A stretch of DNA of 64,000 nucleotides from Acanthornis magna. Lineage: Eukaryota; Chordata; Aves; Passeriformes; Acanthizidae. The notes beneath the pieces were generated by a model that searched no databases, was not told where the DNA came from, and saw only the letters and a list, made by a program, of their open reading frames with translations. Each line of letters starts with the position of its first letter. Within the stretch, counting starts at the first letter, position 1. Location of the stretch: positions 19,565,535-19,629,534 of the forward strand of contig JAWUZG010000056.1 in assembly GCA_036785705.1 (NCBI GenBank), written 5' to 3'. Of this stretch, positions 44,301 to 56,300 are shown piece by piece. Both the position numbers and the translations under genes were made by a program.

Positions 44301-47300
44301 GTGAGAGAGATTCTAGCTGCTGGGCTTGGGGTTGAGGGGAGAAGGGGTAAGCCAGTGTAAGCCTGGGTTCTTTGGGCTGTGCTCTTGCTCCCTGCCATAT
44401 CTCCCCGCTGGGGTGCACGTGCTGGCTTTGGCCTTTTTGGGGAGAAGGGGCAAGTGTGTGTAAGCCTGGATTCTATGGTTTATGCCCTTGCTCCTTGTCA
44501 TCAATGAGATAGATTCTAGGTGCTGGGCTTGGGTTTTTTGGGGAGAAGGGGCAAGTGTGTGTAAGCCTGGCTTCTGTGGGCCATGCTCTTACTCTCTGCT
44601 ATCACTCAGCTGGGGTGCAGCTGCTGGGTTTGGGCTTTTTGGGGAGAAGGGGCAAGTGTGTGTAAGCCTGGCTTCTGTGGTTTGTGCCCTTGTTCCCTGC
44701 CATCACTGAGATAGATTCTAGCTGCTGGGCTTGGGGTTTTGGGGAGAAGGGGCAAGCATGTGTAACCCTGGGTTCTGTGGGCTGTGCTCTTGCTCCCTGC
44801 CATATCTCCCCGCTGGGGTGCACGTGCTGGCTTTGGCCTTTTTGGGGAGAAGGGGCAAGTGTGTGTAAGCCTGGCTTCTGTGGGCCATGCTCTTACTCCC
44901 TGCTATCACTCAGCTGGGGTGAAGCTGCTGGGTTTGGGCTTTTTGGGGAGAAGGGGGATGTAAGTGTAAGCCTGTCTTCTGTGCTTTGTGCCCTTGTTCC
45001 CTGCCATCACTGAGACAGATTCTAGCTGCTATGATTGGGGCTGTGGGGAGAAGGGGCAAGTGTGTGTAAGCCTGTCTTCTGTGGTTTGTGCCCTTGTTCC
45101 CTGACATCACTGAGCTAGATTCTAGCTGCTGGGATTGGGGCTGTGGGGAGAAGGGGCAAGTGTGTGTAAGACTGGCTTCTGTGGGCCATGCTCTTACTCC
45201 CTGCTATCACTCAGCTGGGGTGAAGCTGCTGGGTTTGGGCTTTTTGGGGAGAAGGGGGATGTGAGTGTAAGCCTGTCTTCTGTGGTTTGTGCCCTTGTTC
45301 CCTGACATCACTGAGATAGATTCTAGCTGCTGGGCTTGGGGTTTTGGGGAGAAGGGGCAAGCATGTGTAACCGTGGGTTCTGTGGGCTGTGCTCTTGCTC
45401 CCTGCCATATCTCCCCACTGGGGTGTATGTGCTGGCTTTGGCCTTTTTGGGGAGAAGGGGCAAGTGTGTGTAAGCCTGGCTTCTGTGGGCCATGCTCTTC
45501 CTCTCTGCTATCACTCAGCTGGGGTGCAGCTTCTGGGTTTGGCCTTCTTTGGGAGAAGGGGGATGTGAGTGTAAGCCTGTCTTCTGTGGTTTGTGCCCTT
45601 GTTCCCTGACATCACTGAGATAGATTCTAGCTGCTGGGCTTGGGCTTTTTGGGCAGAAGGGGCAAGCCAGTGTAAGCCTGGGTTCTTTGGGCTGTGCTCT
45701 TGCTCCCTGCCATATCTCCCCGCTGGGGTGCACGTGCTGGCTTTGGCCTTTTTGGGGAGAAGGGGCAAGTGTGTGTAAGCCTGGCTTCTGTGGGCCATGC
45801 TCTTACTCTCTGCTATCACTCAGCTGGGGTGCAGCTGCTGGGTTTGGGCTTTTTGGGGAGAAGGGGCAAGTGTGTGTAAGCCTGGCTTCTGTGGTTTGTG
45901 CCCCTGTTCCCTGCCATCAGTGAGAGAGATTCTAGCTGCTGGGCTTGGGGTTGAGGGGAGAAGGGGTAAGCCAGTGTAAGCCTGGGTTCTTTGGGCTGTG
46001 CTCTTGCTCCCTGCCATATCTCCCCGCTGGGGTGCACGTGCTGGCTTTGGCCTTTTTCGGGAGAAGGGGCAAGTGTGTGTAAGCCTGGATTCTATGGTTT
46101 GTGCCCTTGCTCCTTGTCATCAATGAGATAGATTCTAGGTGCTGGGCTTGGGTTTTTTGGGGGGAAGGGGCAAGTGTGTGTAAGCCTGGCTTCTGTGGGC
46201 CATGCTCTTACTCTCTGCTATCACTCAGCTGGGGTGCAGCTTCTGGGTTTGGCCTTCTTGGGGAGAAGGAAGATGAGTGTAAGCCTGTCTTCTGTGGTTT
46301 GTGCCCTTGTTCCCTGCCATCACTGAGATAGATTCTAGCTGCTGGGCTTGGGGTTTTGGGGAGAAGGGGCAAGCGTGTGTAACCCTGGGTTCTGTGGGCT
46401 GTGCTCTTGCTCCCTGCCATATCTCCCCGCTGGGGCGCACGTGCTGGCTTTGGCCTTTTTGGGGAGAAGGGGCAAGTGTGTGTAAGCCTGGCTTCTGTGG
46501 GCCATGCTCTTACTCTCTGCTATCACTCAGCTGGGGTGCAGCTGCTGGGTTTGGGCTTTTTGGGGAGAAGGGGCAAGTGTGTGTAAGCCTGGCTTCTGTG
46601 GTTTGTGCCCTTGTTCCCTGCCATCAGTGAGAGAGATTCTAGCTGCTGGGCTTGGGCTTTATGGGTAGAAGGGGAAAGTGTGTGTAAGCCTGGCTTCTGT
46701 GGGCCATGCTGTTACTCCCTGCTATCACTCAGCTGGGGTGAAGCTGCTGGGTTTGGGCTTTTTGGGGAGAAGGGGGATGTGAGTGTAAGTTTGTCTTCTG
46801 TGGTTTCTGCCCTTGTTCCCTGCCATCACTGAGACAGATTGTAGCTGCTGGGCTTGGGGTTTTGGGGAGAAGGAGCAAGTGTGCGTAAGCCTGGGTTCTT
46901 TGGGCTGTGCTCTTGCTCCCTGCCATATCTCCCCGCTGGGGTGCAGCTGCTGGCTTTGGCCTTTTTGGGGAGAAGGGGCAAGTGTGTGTAAGCCTGGCTT
47001 CTGTGGGCCATGCTCTTACTCTCTGCTATCACTCAGGTGGGGTGCAGCTTCTGGGTTTGGCCTTCTTGGGGAGAAGGGGGATGTGAGTGTAAGCCTTTCT
47101 CCTGTGGTTTGTGCCCTTGTTCCCTGCCATCACTGAGATAGATTCTAGCTGCTGGGATTGGGGCTGTGGGGAGAAGGGGCAAGTGTGTGTAAGCCTGGCT
47201 TCTGTGGGCCATGCTCTTACTCCCTGCTATCACTCCGCTGGGGTGAAGCTGCTGGGTTTGGGCTTTTTGGGGAGAAGGGGGATGTGAGTGTAAGCCTGTC

Positions 47301-50300
47301 TTCTGTGCTTTGTGCCCTTGTTCCCTGACATCACTGAGATAGATTCTAGCTGCTGGGCTTGGGGTTTTGGGGAGAAGGGGCAAGCGTGTGTAACCGTGGG
47401 TTCTGTGGGCTGTGCTCTTGCTCCCTGCCATATCTCCCCACTGGGGTGTATGTGCTGGCTTTGGCCTTTTTGGGGAGAAGGGGCAAGTGTGTGTAAGCCT
47501 GGCTTCTGTGGGCCATGCTCTTACTCTCTGCTATCACTCAGCTGGGGTGCAGCTTCTGGGTTTGGCCTTCTGGGGGAGAAGGGGGATGTGAGTGTAAGCC
47601 TGTCTTCTGTGGTTTGTGCCATTGTTCCCTGCCATCAGTGAGAGAGATTCTAGCTGCTGGGCTTGGGGTTTTGGGGAGAAGGGGCAAGCGTGTGTAACCC
47701 TGGGTTCTGTGGGCTGTGCTCTTGCTCCCTGCCATATCTCCCCGCTGGGGCGCACGTGCTGGCTTTGGCCTTTTTGGGGAGAAGGGGCAAGTGTGTGTAA
47801 GCCTGGCTTCTGTGGGCCATGCTCTTACTCTCTGCTATCACTCAGCTTGGGTGCAGCTGCTGGGTTTGGGCTTTTTGGGGAGAAGGGGCAAGTGTGTGTA
47901 AGCCTGGCTTCTGTGGTTTGTGCCCTTGTTCCCTGCCATCAGTGAGAGAGATTCTAGCTGCTGGGCTTGGGCTTTATGGGTAGAAGGGGAAAGTGTGTGT
48001 AAGCCTGGCTTCTGTGCTTTGTGCCCTTGTTCCCTGACATCACTGAGCTAGATTCTAGCTGCTGGGATTGGAGCTGTGGGGAGAAGGGGCAAGTGTGTGT
48101 AAGCCTGGCTTCTGTGGGCCATGCTCTTACTCTCTGCTATCACTCAGCTGGGGTGCAGCTGCTGGGTTTGGGCTTTTTGGGGAGAAGGGGCAAGTGTGTG
48201 TAAGCCTGGCTTCTGTGGTTTGTGCCCTTGTTCCCTGCCATCACTGAGATAGATTCTAGCTGCTGGGCTTGGGGTTTTGGGGAGAAGGGGCAAGCATGTG
48301 TAACCGTGGGTTCTGTGGGCTGTGCTCTTGCTCCCTGCCATATCTCCCCACTGGGGTGTATGTGCTGGCTTTGGCCTTTTTGGGGAGAAGGGGTAAGTGT
48401 GTGTAAGCCTGGCTTCTGTGGGCCATGCTCTTCCTCTCTGCTATCACTCAGCTGGGGTGCAGCTTCTGGGTTTGGCCTTCTTCGGGAGAAGGGGGATGTG
48501 AGTGTAAGCCTGTCTTCTGTGGTTTGTGCCCTTGTTCCCTGACATCACTGAGATAGATTCTAGCTGCTGGGCTTGGGCTTTTTGGGCAGAAGGGGCAAGC
48601 CAGTGTAAGCCTGGGTTCTTTGGGCTGTGCTCTTGCTCCCTGCCATATCTCCCCGCTGGGGTGCACGTGCTGGCTTTGGCCTTTTTGGGGAGAAGGGGCA
48701 AGTGTGTGTAAGCCTGGCTTCTGTGGGCCATGCTCTTACTCTCTGCTATCACTCAGCTGGGGTGCAGCTGCTGGGTTTGGGCTTTTTGGGGAGAAGGGGC
48801 AAGTGTGTGTAAGCCTGGCTTCTGTGGTTTGTGCCCCTGTTCCCTGCCATCAGTGAGAGAGATTCTAGCTGCTGGGCTTGGGGTTGAGGGGAGAAGGGGT
48901 AAGCCAGTGTAAGCCTGGGTTCTTTGGGCTGTGCTCTTGCTCCCTGCCATATCTCCCCGCTGGGGTGCACGTGCTGGCTTTGGCCTTTTTGGGGAGAAGG
49001 GGCAAGTGTGTGTAAGCCTGGATTCTATGGTTTGTGCCCTTGCTCCTTGTCATCAATGAGATAGATTCTAGGTGCTGGGCTTGGGTTTTTTGGGGAGAAG
49101 GGGCAAGTGTGTGTAAGCCTGGCTTCTGTGGGCCATGCTCTTACTCTCTGCTATCACTCAGCTGGGGTGCAGCTTCTGGGTTTGGCCTTCTTGCGGAGAA
49201 GGGGGATGTGAGTGTAAGCCTGTCTTCTGTGGTTTGTGCCCTTGTTCCCTGCCATCACTGAGATAGATTCTAGCTGCTGGGCTTGGGGTTTTGGGGAGAA
49301 GGGGCAAGCGTGTGTAACCCTGGGTTCTGTGGGCTGTGCTCTTGCTCCCTGCCATATCTCCCCGCTGGGGTGCACGTGCTGGCTTTGGCCTTTTTGTGGA
49401 GAAGGGGCAAGTTTGTGTAAGCCTGGCTTCTGTGGGCCATGCTCTTACTCTCTGCTATCACTCAGCTGGGGTGCAGCTTCTGGGTTTGGCCTTCTTGGGG
49501 AGAAGGGGGATGTGAGTGTAAGCCTGTCTTCTGTGGTTTGTGCCATTGTTCCCTGCCATCAGTGAGATAGATTCTAGCTGCTGGGCTTGGGGTTTTGGGG
49601 AGAAGGGGCAAGCGTGTGTAACCCTGGGTTCTGTGGGCTGTGCTCTTGCTCCCTGCCATATCTCCCCGCTGGGGCGCACGTGCTGGCTTTGGCCTTTTTG
49701 GGGAGAAGGGGCAAGTGTGTGTAAGCCTGGCTTCTGTGGGCCATGCTCTTACTCTCTGCTATCACTCAGCTTGGGTGCAGCTGCTGGGTTTGGGCTTTTT
49801 GGGGAGAAGGGGCAAGTGTGTGTAAGCCTGGCTTCTGTGGTTTGTGCCCTTGTTCCCTGCCATCAGTGAGAGAGATTCTAGCTGCTGGGCTTGGGCTTTA
49901 TGCGTAGAAGGGGAAAGTGTGTGTAAGCCTGTCTTCTGTGGTTTGTGCCCTTGTTCCCTGACATCACTGAGCTAGATTCTAGCTGCTGGGATTGGAGCTG
50001 TGGGGAGAAGGGGCAAGTGTGTGTAAGACTGGCTTCTGTGGGCCATGCTCTTACTCCCTGCTATCACTCAGCTGGGGTGAAGCTGCTGGGTTTGGGCTTT
50101 TTGGGGAGAAGGGGGATGTGAGTGTAAGCCTGTCTTCTGTGGTTTGTGCCCTTGTTCCCTGACATCACTGAGATAGATTCTAGCTGCTGGGCTTGGGGTT
50201 TTGGGGAGAAGGGGCAAGCATGTGTAACCGTGGGTTCTGTGGGCTGTGCTCTTGCTCCCTGCCATATCTCCCCACTGGGGTGTATGTGCTGGCTTTGGCC

Positions 50301-53300
50301 TTTTTGGGGAGAAGGGGCAAGTGTGTGTAAGCCTGGCTTCTGTGGGCCATGCTCTTCCTCTCTGCTATCACTCAGCTGGGGTGCAGCTTCTGGGTTTGGC
50401 CTTCTTCGGGAGAAGCGGGATGTGAGTGTAAGCCTGTCTTCTGTGGTTTGTGCCCTTGTTCCCTGACATCACTGAGATAGATTCTAGCTGCTGGGCTTGG
50501 GCTTTTTGGGCAGAAGGGGCAAGCCAGTGTAAGCCTGGGTTCTTTGGGCTGTGCTCTTGCTCCCTGCCATATCTCCCCGCTGGGGTGCACGTGCTGGCTT
50601 TGGGCTTTTTGGGGAGAAGGGGCAAGTGTGTGTAAGCCTGGCTTCTGTGGTTTGTGCCCCTGTTCCCTGCCATCAGTGAGAGAGATTCTAGCTGCTGGGC
50701 TTGGGGTTGAGGGGAGAAGGGGTAAGCCAGTGTAAGCCTGGGTTCTTTGGGCTGTGCTCTTGCTCCCTGCCATATCTCCCCGCTGGGGTGCACGTGCTGG
50801 CTTTGGCCTTTTTGGGGAGAAGGGGCAAGTGTGTGTAAGCCTGGATTCTATGGTTTGTGCCCTTGCTCCTTGTCATCAATGAGATAGATTCTAGGTGCTG
50901 GGCTTGGGTTTTTTGGGGAGAAGGGGCAAGTGTGTGTAAGCCTGGCTTCTGTGGGCCATGCTCTTACTCTCTGCTATCACTCAGCTGGGGTGCAGCTTCT
51001 GGGTTTGGCCTTCTTGGGGAGAAGGGGGATGTGAGTGTAAGCCTTTTCCTGTGGTTTGTGCCCTTGTTCCCTGCCATCACTGAGATAGATTCTAGCTGCT
51101 GGGATTGGGGCTGTGGGGAGAAGGGGCAAGTGTGTGTAAGCCTGGCTTCTGTGGGCCATGCTCTTACTCCCTGCTATCACTCAGCTGGGGTGAAGCTGCT
51201 GGGTTTGGGCTTTTTGGGGAGAAGGGGGATGTAAGTGTAAGCCTGTCTTCTGTGCTTTGTGCCCTTGTTCCCTGCCATCACTGAGACAGATTCTAGCTGC
51301 TGGGATTGGGGCTGTGGGGAGAAGGGGCAAGTGTGTGTAAGCCTGTCTTCTGTGGTTTGTGCCCTTGTTCCCTGACATCACTGAGCTAGATTCTAGCTGC
51401 TGGGATTGGGGCTGTGGGGAGAAGGGGCAAGTGTGTGTAAGACTGGCTTCTGTGGGCCATGCTCTTACTCTCTGCTATCACTCAGCTTGGGTGCAGCTGC
51501 TGGGTTTGGGCTTTTTGGGGAGAAGGGGCAAGTGTGTGTAAGCCTGGCTTCTGTGGTTTGTGCCCTTGTTCCCTGCCATCAGTGAGAGAGATTCTAGCTG
51601 CTAGGCTTGGGCTTTATGGGTAGAAGGGGAAAGTGTGTGTAAGCCTGGCTTCTGTGGGCCATGCTGTTACTCCCTGCTATCACTCAGCTGGGGTGAAGCT
51701 GCTGGGTTTGGGCTTTTTGGGGAGAAGGGGGATGTGAGTGTAAGTTTGTCTTCTGTGGTTTCTGCCCTTGTTCCCTGCCATCACTGAGACAGATTGTAGC
51801 TGCTGGGCTTGGGGTTTTGGGGAGAAGGAGCAAGTGTGCGTAAGCCTGGGTTCTTTGGGCTGTGCTCTTGCTCCCTGCCATATCTCCCCGCTGGGGTGCA
51901 GCTGCTGGCTTTGGCCTTTTTGGGGAGAAGGGGCAAGTGTGTGTAAGCCTGGCTTCTGTGGGCCATGCTCTTACTCTCTGCTATCACTCAGCTGGGGTGC
52001 AGCTTCTGGGTTTGGCCTTCTTGGGGAGAAGGGGGATGTGAGTGTAAGCCTTTCTCCTGTGGTTTGTGCCCTTGTTCCCTGCCATCACTGAGATAGATTC
52101 TAGCTGCTGGGATTGGGGCTGTGGGGAGAAGGGGCAAGTGTGTGTAAGCCTGGCTTCTGTGGGCCATGCACTTACTCCCTGCTATCACTCCGCTGGGGTG
52201 AAGCTGCTGGGTTTGGGCTTTTTGGGGAGAAGGGGGATGTGAGTGTAAGCCTGTCTTCTGTGCTTTGTGCCCTTGTTCCCTGACATCACTGAGATAGATT
52301 CTAGCTGCTGGGCTTGGGGTTTTGGGGAGAAGGGGCAAGCGTGTGTAACCGTGGGTTCTGTGGGCTGTGCTCTTGCTCCCTGCCATATCTCCCCACTGGG
52401 GTGTATGTGCTGGCTTTGGCCTTTTTGGGGAGAAGGGGCAAGTGTGTGTAAGCCTGGCTTCTGTGGGCCATGCTCTTCCTCTCTGCTATCACTCAGCTGG
52501 GGTGCAGCTTCTGGGTTTGGCCTTCTTGGGGAGAAGGGGGATGTGAGTGTAAGCCTGTCTTCTGTGGTTTGTGCCCTTGTTCCCTGACATCACTGAGATA
52601 GATTCTAGCTGCTGGGCTTGGGCTTTTTGGGCAGAAGGGGCAAGCCAGTGTAAGCCTGGGTTCTGTGGCCTGTGCTCTTGCTCCCTGCCATATCTCCCTG
52701 CTGGGGCGCACGTGCTGGCTTTGGCCTTTTTGGGGAGAAGGGGCAAGTGTGTGTAAGCCTGGCTTCTGTGGGCCATGCTCTTACTCTCTGCTATCACTCA
52801 GCTGGGGTGCAGCTGCTGGGTTTGGGCTTTTTGGGGAGAAGAGGCAAGTGTGTGTAAGCCTGGCTTCTGTGGTTTGTGCCCCTGTTCCCTGCCATCAGTG
52901 AGAGAGATTCTAGCTGCTGGGATTGGGGTTGAGGGGAGAAGGGGTAAGCCAGTGTAAGCCTGGGTTCTTTGGGCTGTGCTCTTGCTCCCTGCCATATCTC
53001 CCCGCTGGGGTGCACGTGCTGGCTTTGGCCTTTTTGGGGAGAAGGGGCAAGTGTGTGTAAGCCTGGATTCTATGGTTTATGCCCTTGCTCCTTGTCATCA
53101 ATGAGATAGATTCTAGGTGCTGGGCTTGGGTTTTTTGGGGAGAAGGGGCAAGTGTGTGTAAGCCTGGCTTCTGTGGGCCATGCTCTTACTCTCTGCTATC
53201 ACTCAGCTGGGGTGCAGCTGCTGGGTTTGGGCTTTTTGGGGAGAAGGGGCAAGTGTGTGTAAGCCTGGCTTCTGTGGTTTGTGCCCTTGTTCCCTGCCAT

Positions 53301-56300
53301 CACTGAGATAGATTCTAGCTGCTGGGCTTGGGGTTTTGGGGAGAAGGGGCAAGCATGTGTAACCCTGGGTTCTGTGGGCTGTGCTCTTGCTCCCTGCCAT
53401 ATCTCCCCACTGGGGTGTACGTGCTGGCTTTGGCCTTTTTGGGGAGAAGGGGCAAGTGTGTGTAAGCCTGGCTTCTGTGGGCCATGCTCTTACTCTCTGC
53501 TATCACTCAGCTGGGGTGCAGCTTCTGGGTTTGGCCTTCTTGGGGAGAAGGGGGATGTGAGTGTAAGCCTGTCTTCTGTGGTTTGGGCCCTTGTTCCCTG
53601 CCATCACTGAGATAGATTCTAGCTGCTGGGCTTGGGGTTTTGGGGAGAAGGGGCAAGCGTGTGTAACCCTGGGTTCTGTGGGCTGTGCTCTTGCTCCCTG
53701 CCATATCTCCCCGCTGGGGTGCACGTGCTGGCTTTGGCCTTTTTGGGGAGAAGGGGCAAGTGTGTGTAAGCCTGGCTTCTGTGGGCCATGCTCTTACTCT
53801 CTGCTATCACTCAGCTGGGGTGCAGCTTCTGGGTTTGGCCTTCTGGGGGAGAAGGGGGATGTGAGTGTAAGCCTGTCTTCTGTGGTTTGTGCCATTGTTC
53901 CCTGCCATCAGTGAGATAGATTCTAGCTGCTGGGCTTGGGGTTTTGGGGAGAAGGGGCAAGCGTGTGTAACCCTGGGTTCTGTGGGCTGTGCTCTTGCTC
54001 CCTGCCATATCTCCCCGCTGGGGCGCACGTGCTGGCTTTGGCCTTTTTGGGGAGAAGGGGCAAGTGTGTGTAAGCCTGGCTTCTGTGGGCCATGCTCTTA
54101 CTCTCTGCTATCACTCAGCTTGGGTGCAGCTGCTGGGTTTGGGCTTTTTGGGGAGAAGGGGCAAGTGTGTGTAAGCCTGGCTTCTGTGGTTTGTGCCCTT
54201 GTTCCCTGCCATCAGTGAGAGAGATTCTAGCTGCTGGGCTTGGGCTTTATGGGTAGAAGGGGAAAGTGTGTGTAAGCCTGGCTTCTGTGGGCCATGCTCT
54301 TACTCCCTGCTATCACTCAGCTGGGGTGAAGCTGCTGGGTTTGGGCTTTTTGGGGAGAAGGGGGATGTGAGTGTAAGTTTGTCTTCTGTGGTTTCTGCCC
54401 TTGTTCCCTGCCATCACTGAGACAGATTGTAGCTGCTGGGCTTGGGGTTTTGGGGAGAAGGGGCAAGTGTGTGTAAGCCTGGGTTCTTTGGGCTGTGCTC
54501 TTACTCTCTGCTATCACTCAGCTGGGGTGCAGCTTCTGGGTTTGGCCTTCTTGGGGAGAAGGGGGATGTGAGTGTAAGCCTTTCTCCTGTGGTTTGTGCC
54601 CTTGTTCCCTGCCATCACTGAGATAGATTCTAGCTGCTGGGATTGGGGCTGTGGGGAGAAGGGGCAAGTGTGTGTAAGCCTGGCTTCTGTGGGCCATGCT
54701 CTTACTCTCTGCTATCACTCAGCTGGGGTGAAGCTGCTGGGTTTGGGCTTTTTGGGGAGAAGGGGGATGTAAGTGTAAGCCTGTCTTCTGTGCTTTGTGC
54801 CCTTGTTCCCTGCCATCACTGAGACAGATTCTAGCTGCTGGGATTGGGGCTGTGGGGAGAAGGGGCAAGTGTGTGTAAGCCTGTCTTCTGTGGTTTGTGC
54901 CCTTGTTCCCTGACATCACTGAGCTAGATTCTAGCTGCTGGGATTGGGGCTGTGGGGAGAAGGGGCAAGTGTGTGTAAGCCTGGCTTCTGTGGGCCATGC
55001 TCTTACTCCCTGCTATCACTCAGCTGGGGTGAAGCTGCTGGGTTTGGGCTTTTTGGGGAGAAGGGGGATGTGAGTGTAAGCCTGTCTTCTGTGGTTTGTG
55101 CCCTTGTTCCCTGACATCACTGAGATAGATTCTAGCTGCTGGGCTTGGGGTTTTGGAGAGAAGGGGCAAGCATGTGTAACCGTGGGTTCTGTGGCCTGTG
55201 CTCTTGCTCCCTGCCATATCTCCCCACTGGGGTGTATGTGCTGGCTTTGGCCTTTTTGGGGAGAAGGGGCAAGTGTGTGTAAGCCTGGCTTCTGTGGGCC
55301 ATGCTCTTCCTCTCTGCTATCACTCAGCTGGGGTGCAGCTTCTGGGTTTGGCCTTCTTGGGGAGAAGGGGGATGTGAGTGTAAGCCTGTCTTCTGTGGTT
55401 TGTGCCCTTGTTCCCTGACATCACTGAGATAGATTCTAGCTGCTGGGCTTGGGCTTTTTGGGCAGAAGGGGCAAGCCAGTGTAAGCCTGGGTTCTGTGGC
55501 ATGTGCTCTTGCTCCCTGCCATATCTCCCCGCTGGGGTGCACGTGCTGGCTTTGGCCTTTTTGGGGAGAAGGGGCAAGTGTGTGTAAGCCTGGCTTCTGT
55601 GGGCCATGCTCTTACTCTCTGCTATCACTCAGCTGGGGTGCAGCTTCTGGGTTTGGGCTTTTTGGGGAGAAGGGGCAAGTGTGTGTAAGCCTGGCTTCTG
55701 TGGTTTGTGCCCCTGTTCCCTGCCATCAGTGAGAGAGATTCTAGCTGCTGGGCTTGGGGTTGAGGGGAGAAGGGGTAAGCCAGTGTAAGCCTGGGTTCTT
55801 TGGGCTGTGCTCTTGCTCCCTGCCATATCTCCCCGCTGGGGTGCACGTGCTGGCTTTGGCCTTTTTGGGGAGAAGGGGCAAGTGTGTGTAAGCCTGGATT
55901 CTATGGTTTGTGCCCTTGCTCCTTGACATCAATGAGATAGATTCTAGGTGCTGGGCTTGGGTTTTTTGGGGAGAAGGGGCAAGTGTGTGTAAGCCTGGCT
56001 TCTGTGGGCCATGCTCTTACTCTCTGCTATCACTCAGCTGGGGTGCAGCTTCTGGGTTTGGCCTTCTTGCGGAGAAGGGGGATGTGAGTGTAAGCCTGTC
56101 TTCTGTGGTTTGTGCCCTTGTTCCCTGCCATCACTGAGATAGATTCTAGCTGCTGGGCTTGGGGTTTTGGGGAGAAGGGGCAAGCGTGTGTAACCCTGGG
56201 TTCTGTGGGCTGTGCTCTTGCTCCCTGCCATATCTCCCCGCTGGGGTGCACGTGCTGGCTTTGGCCTTTTTGGGGAGAAGGGGCAAGTGTGTGTAAGCCT

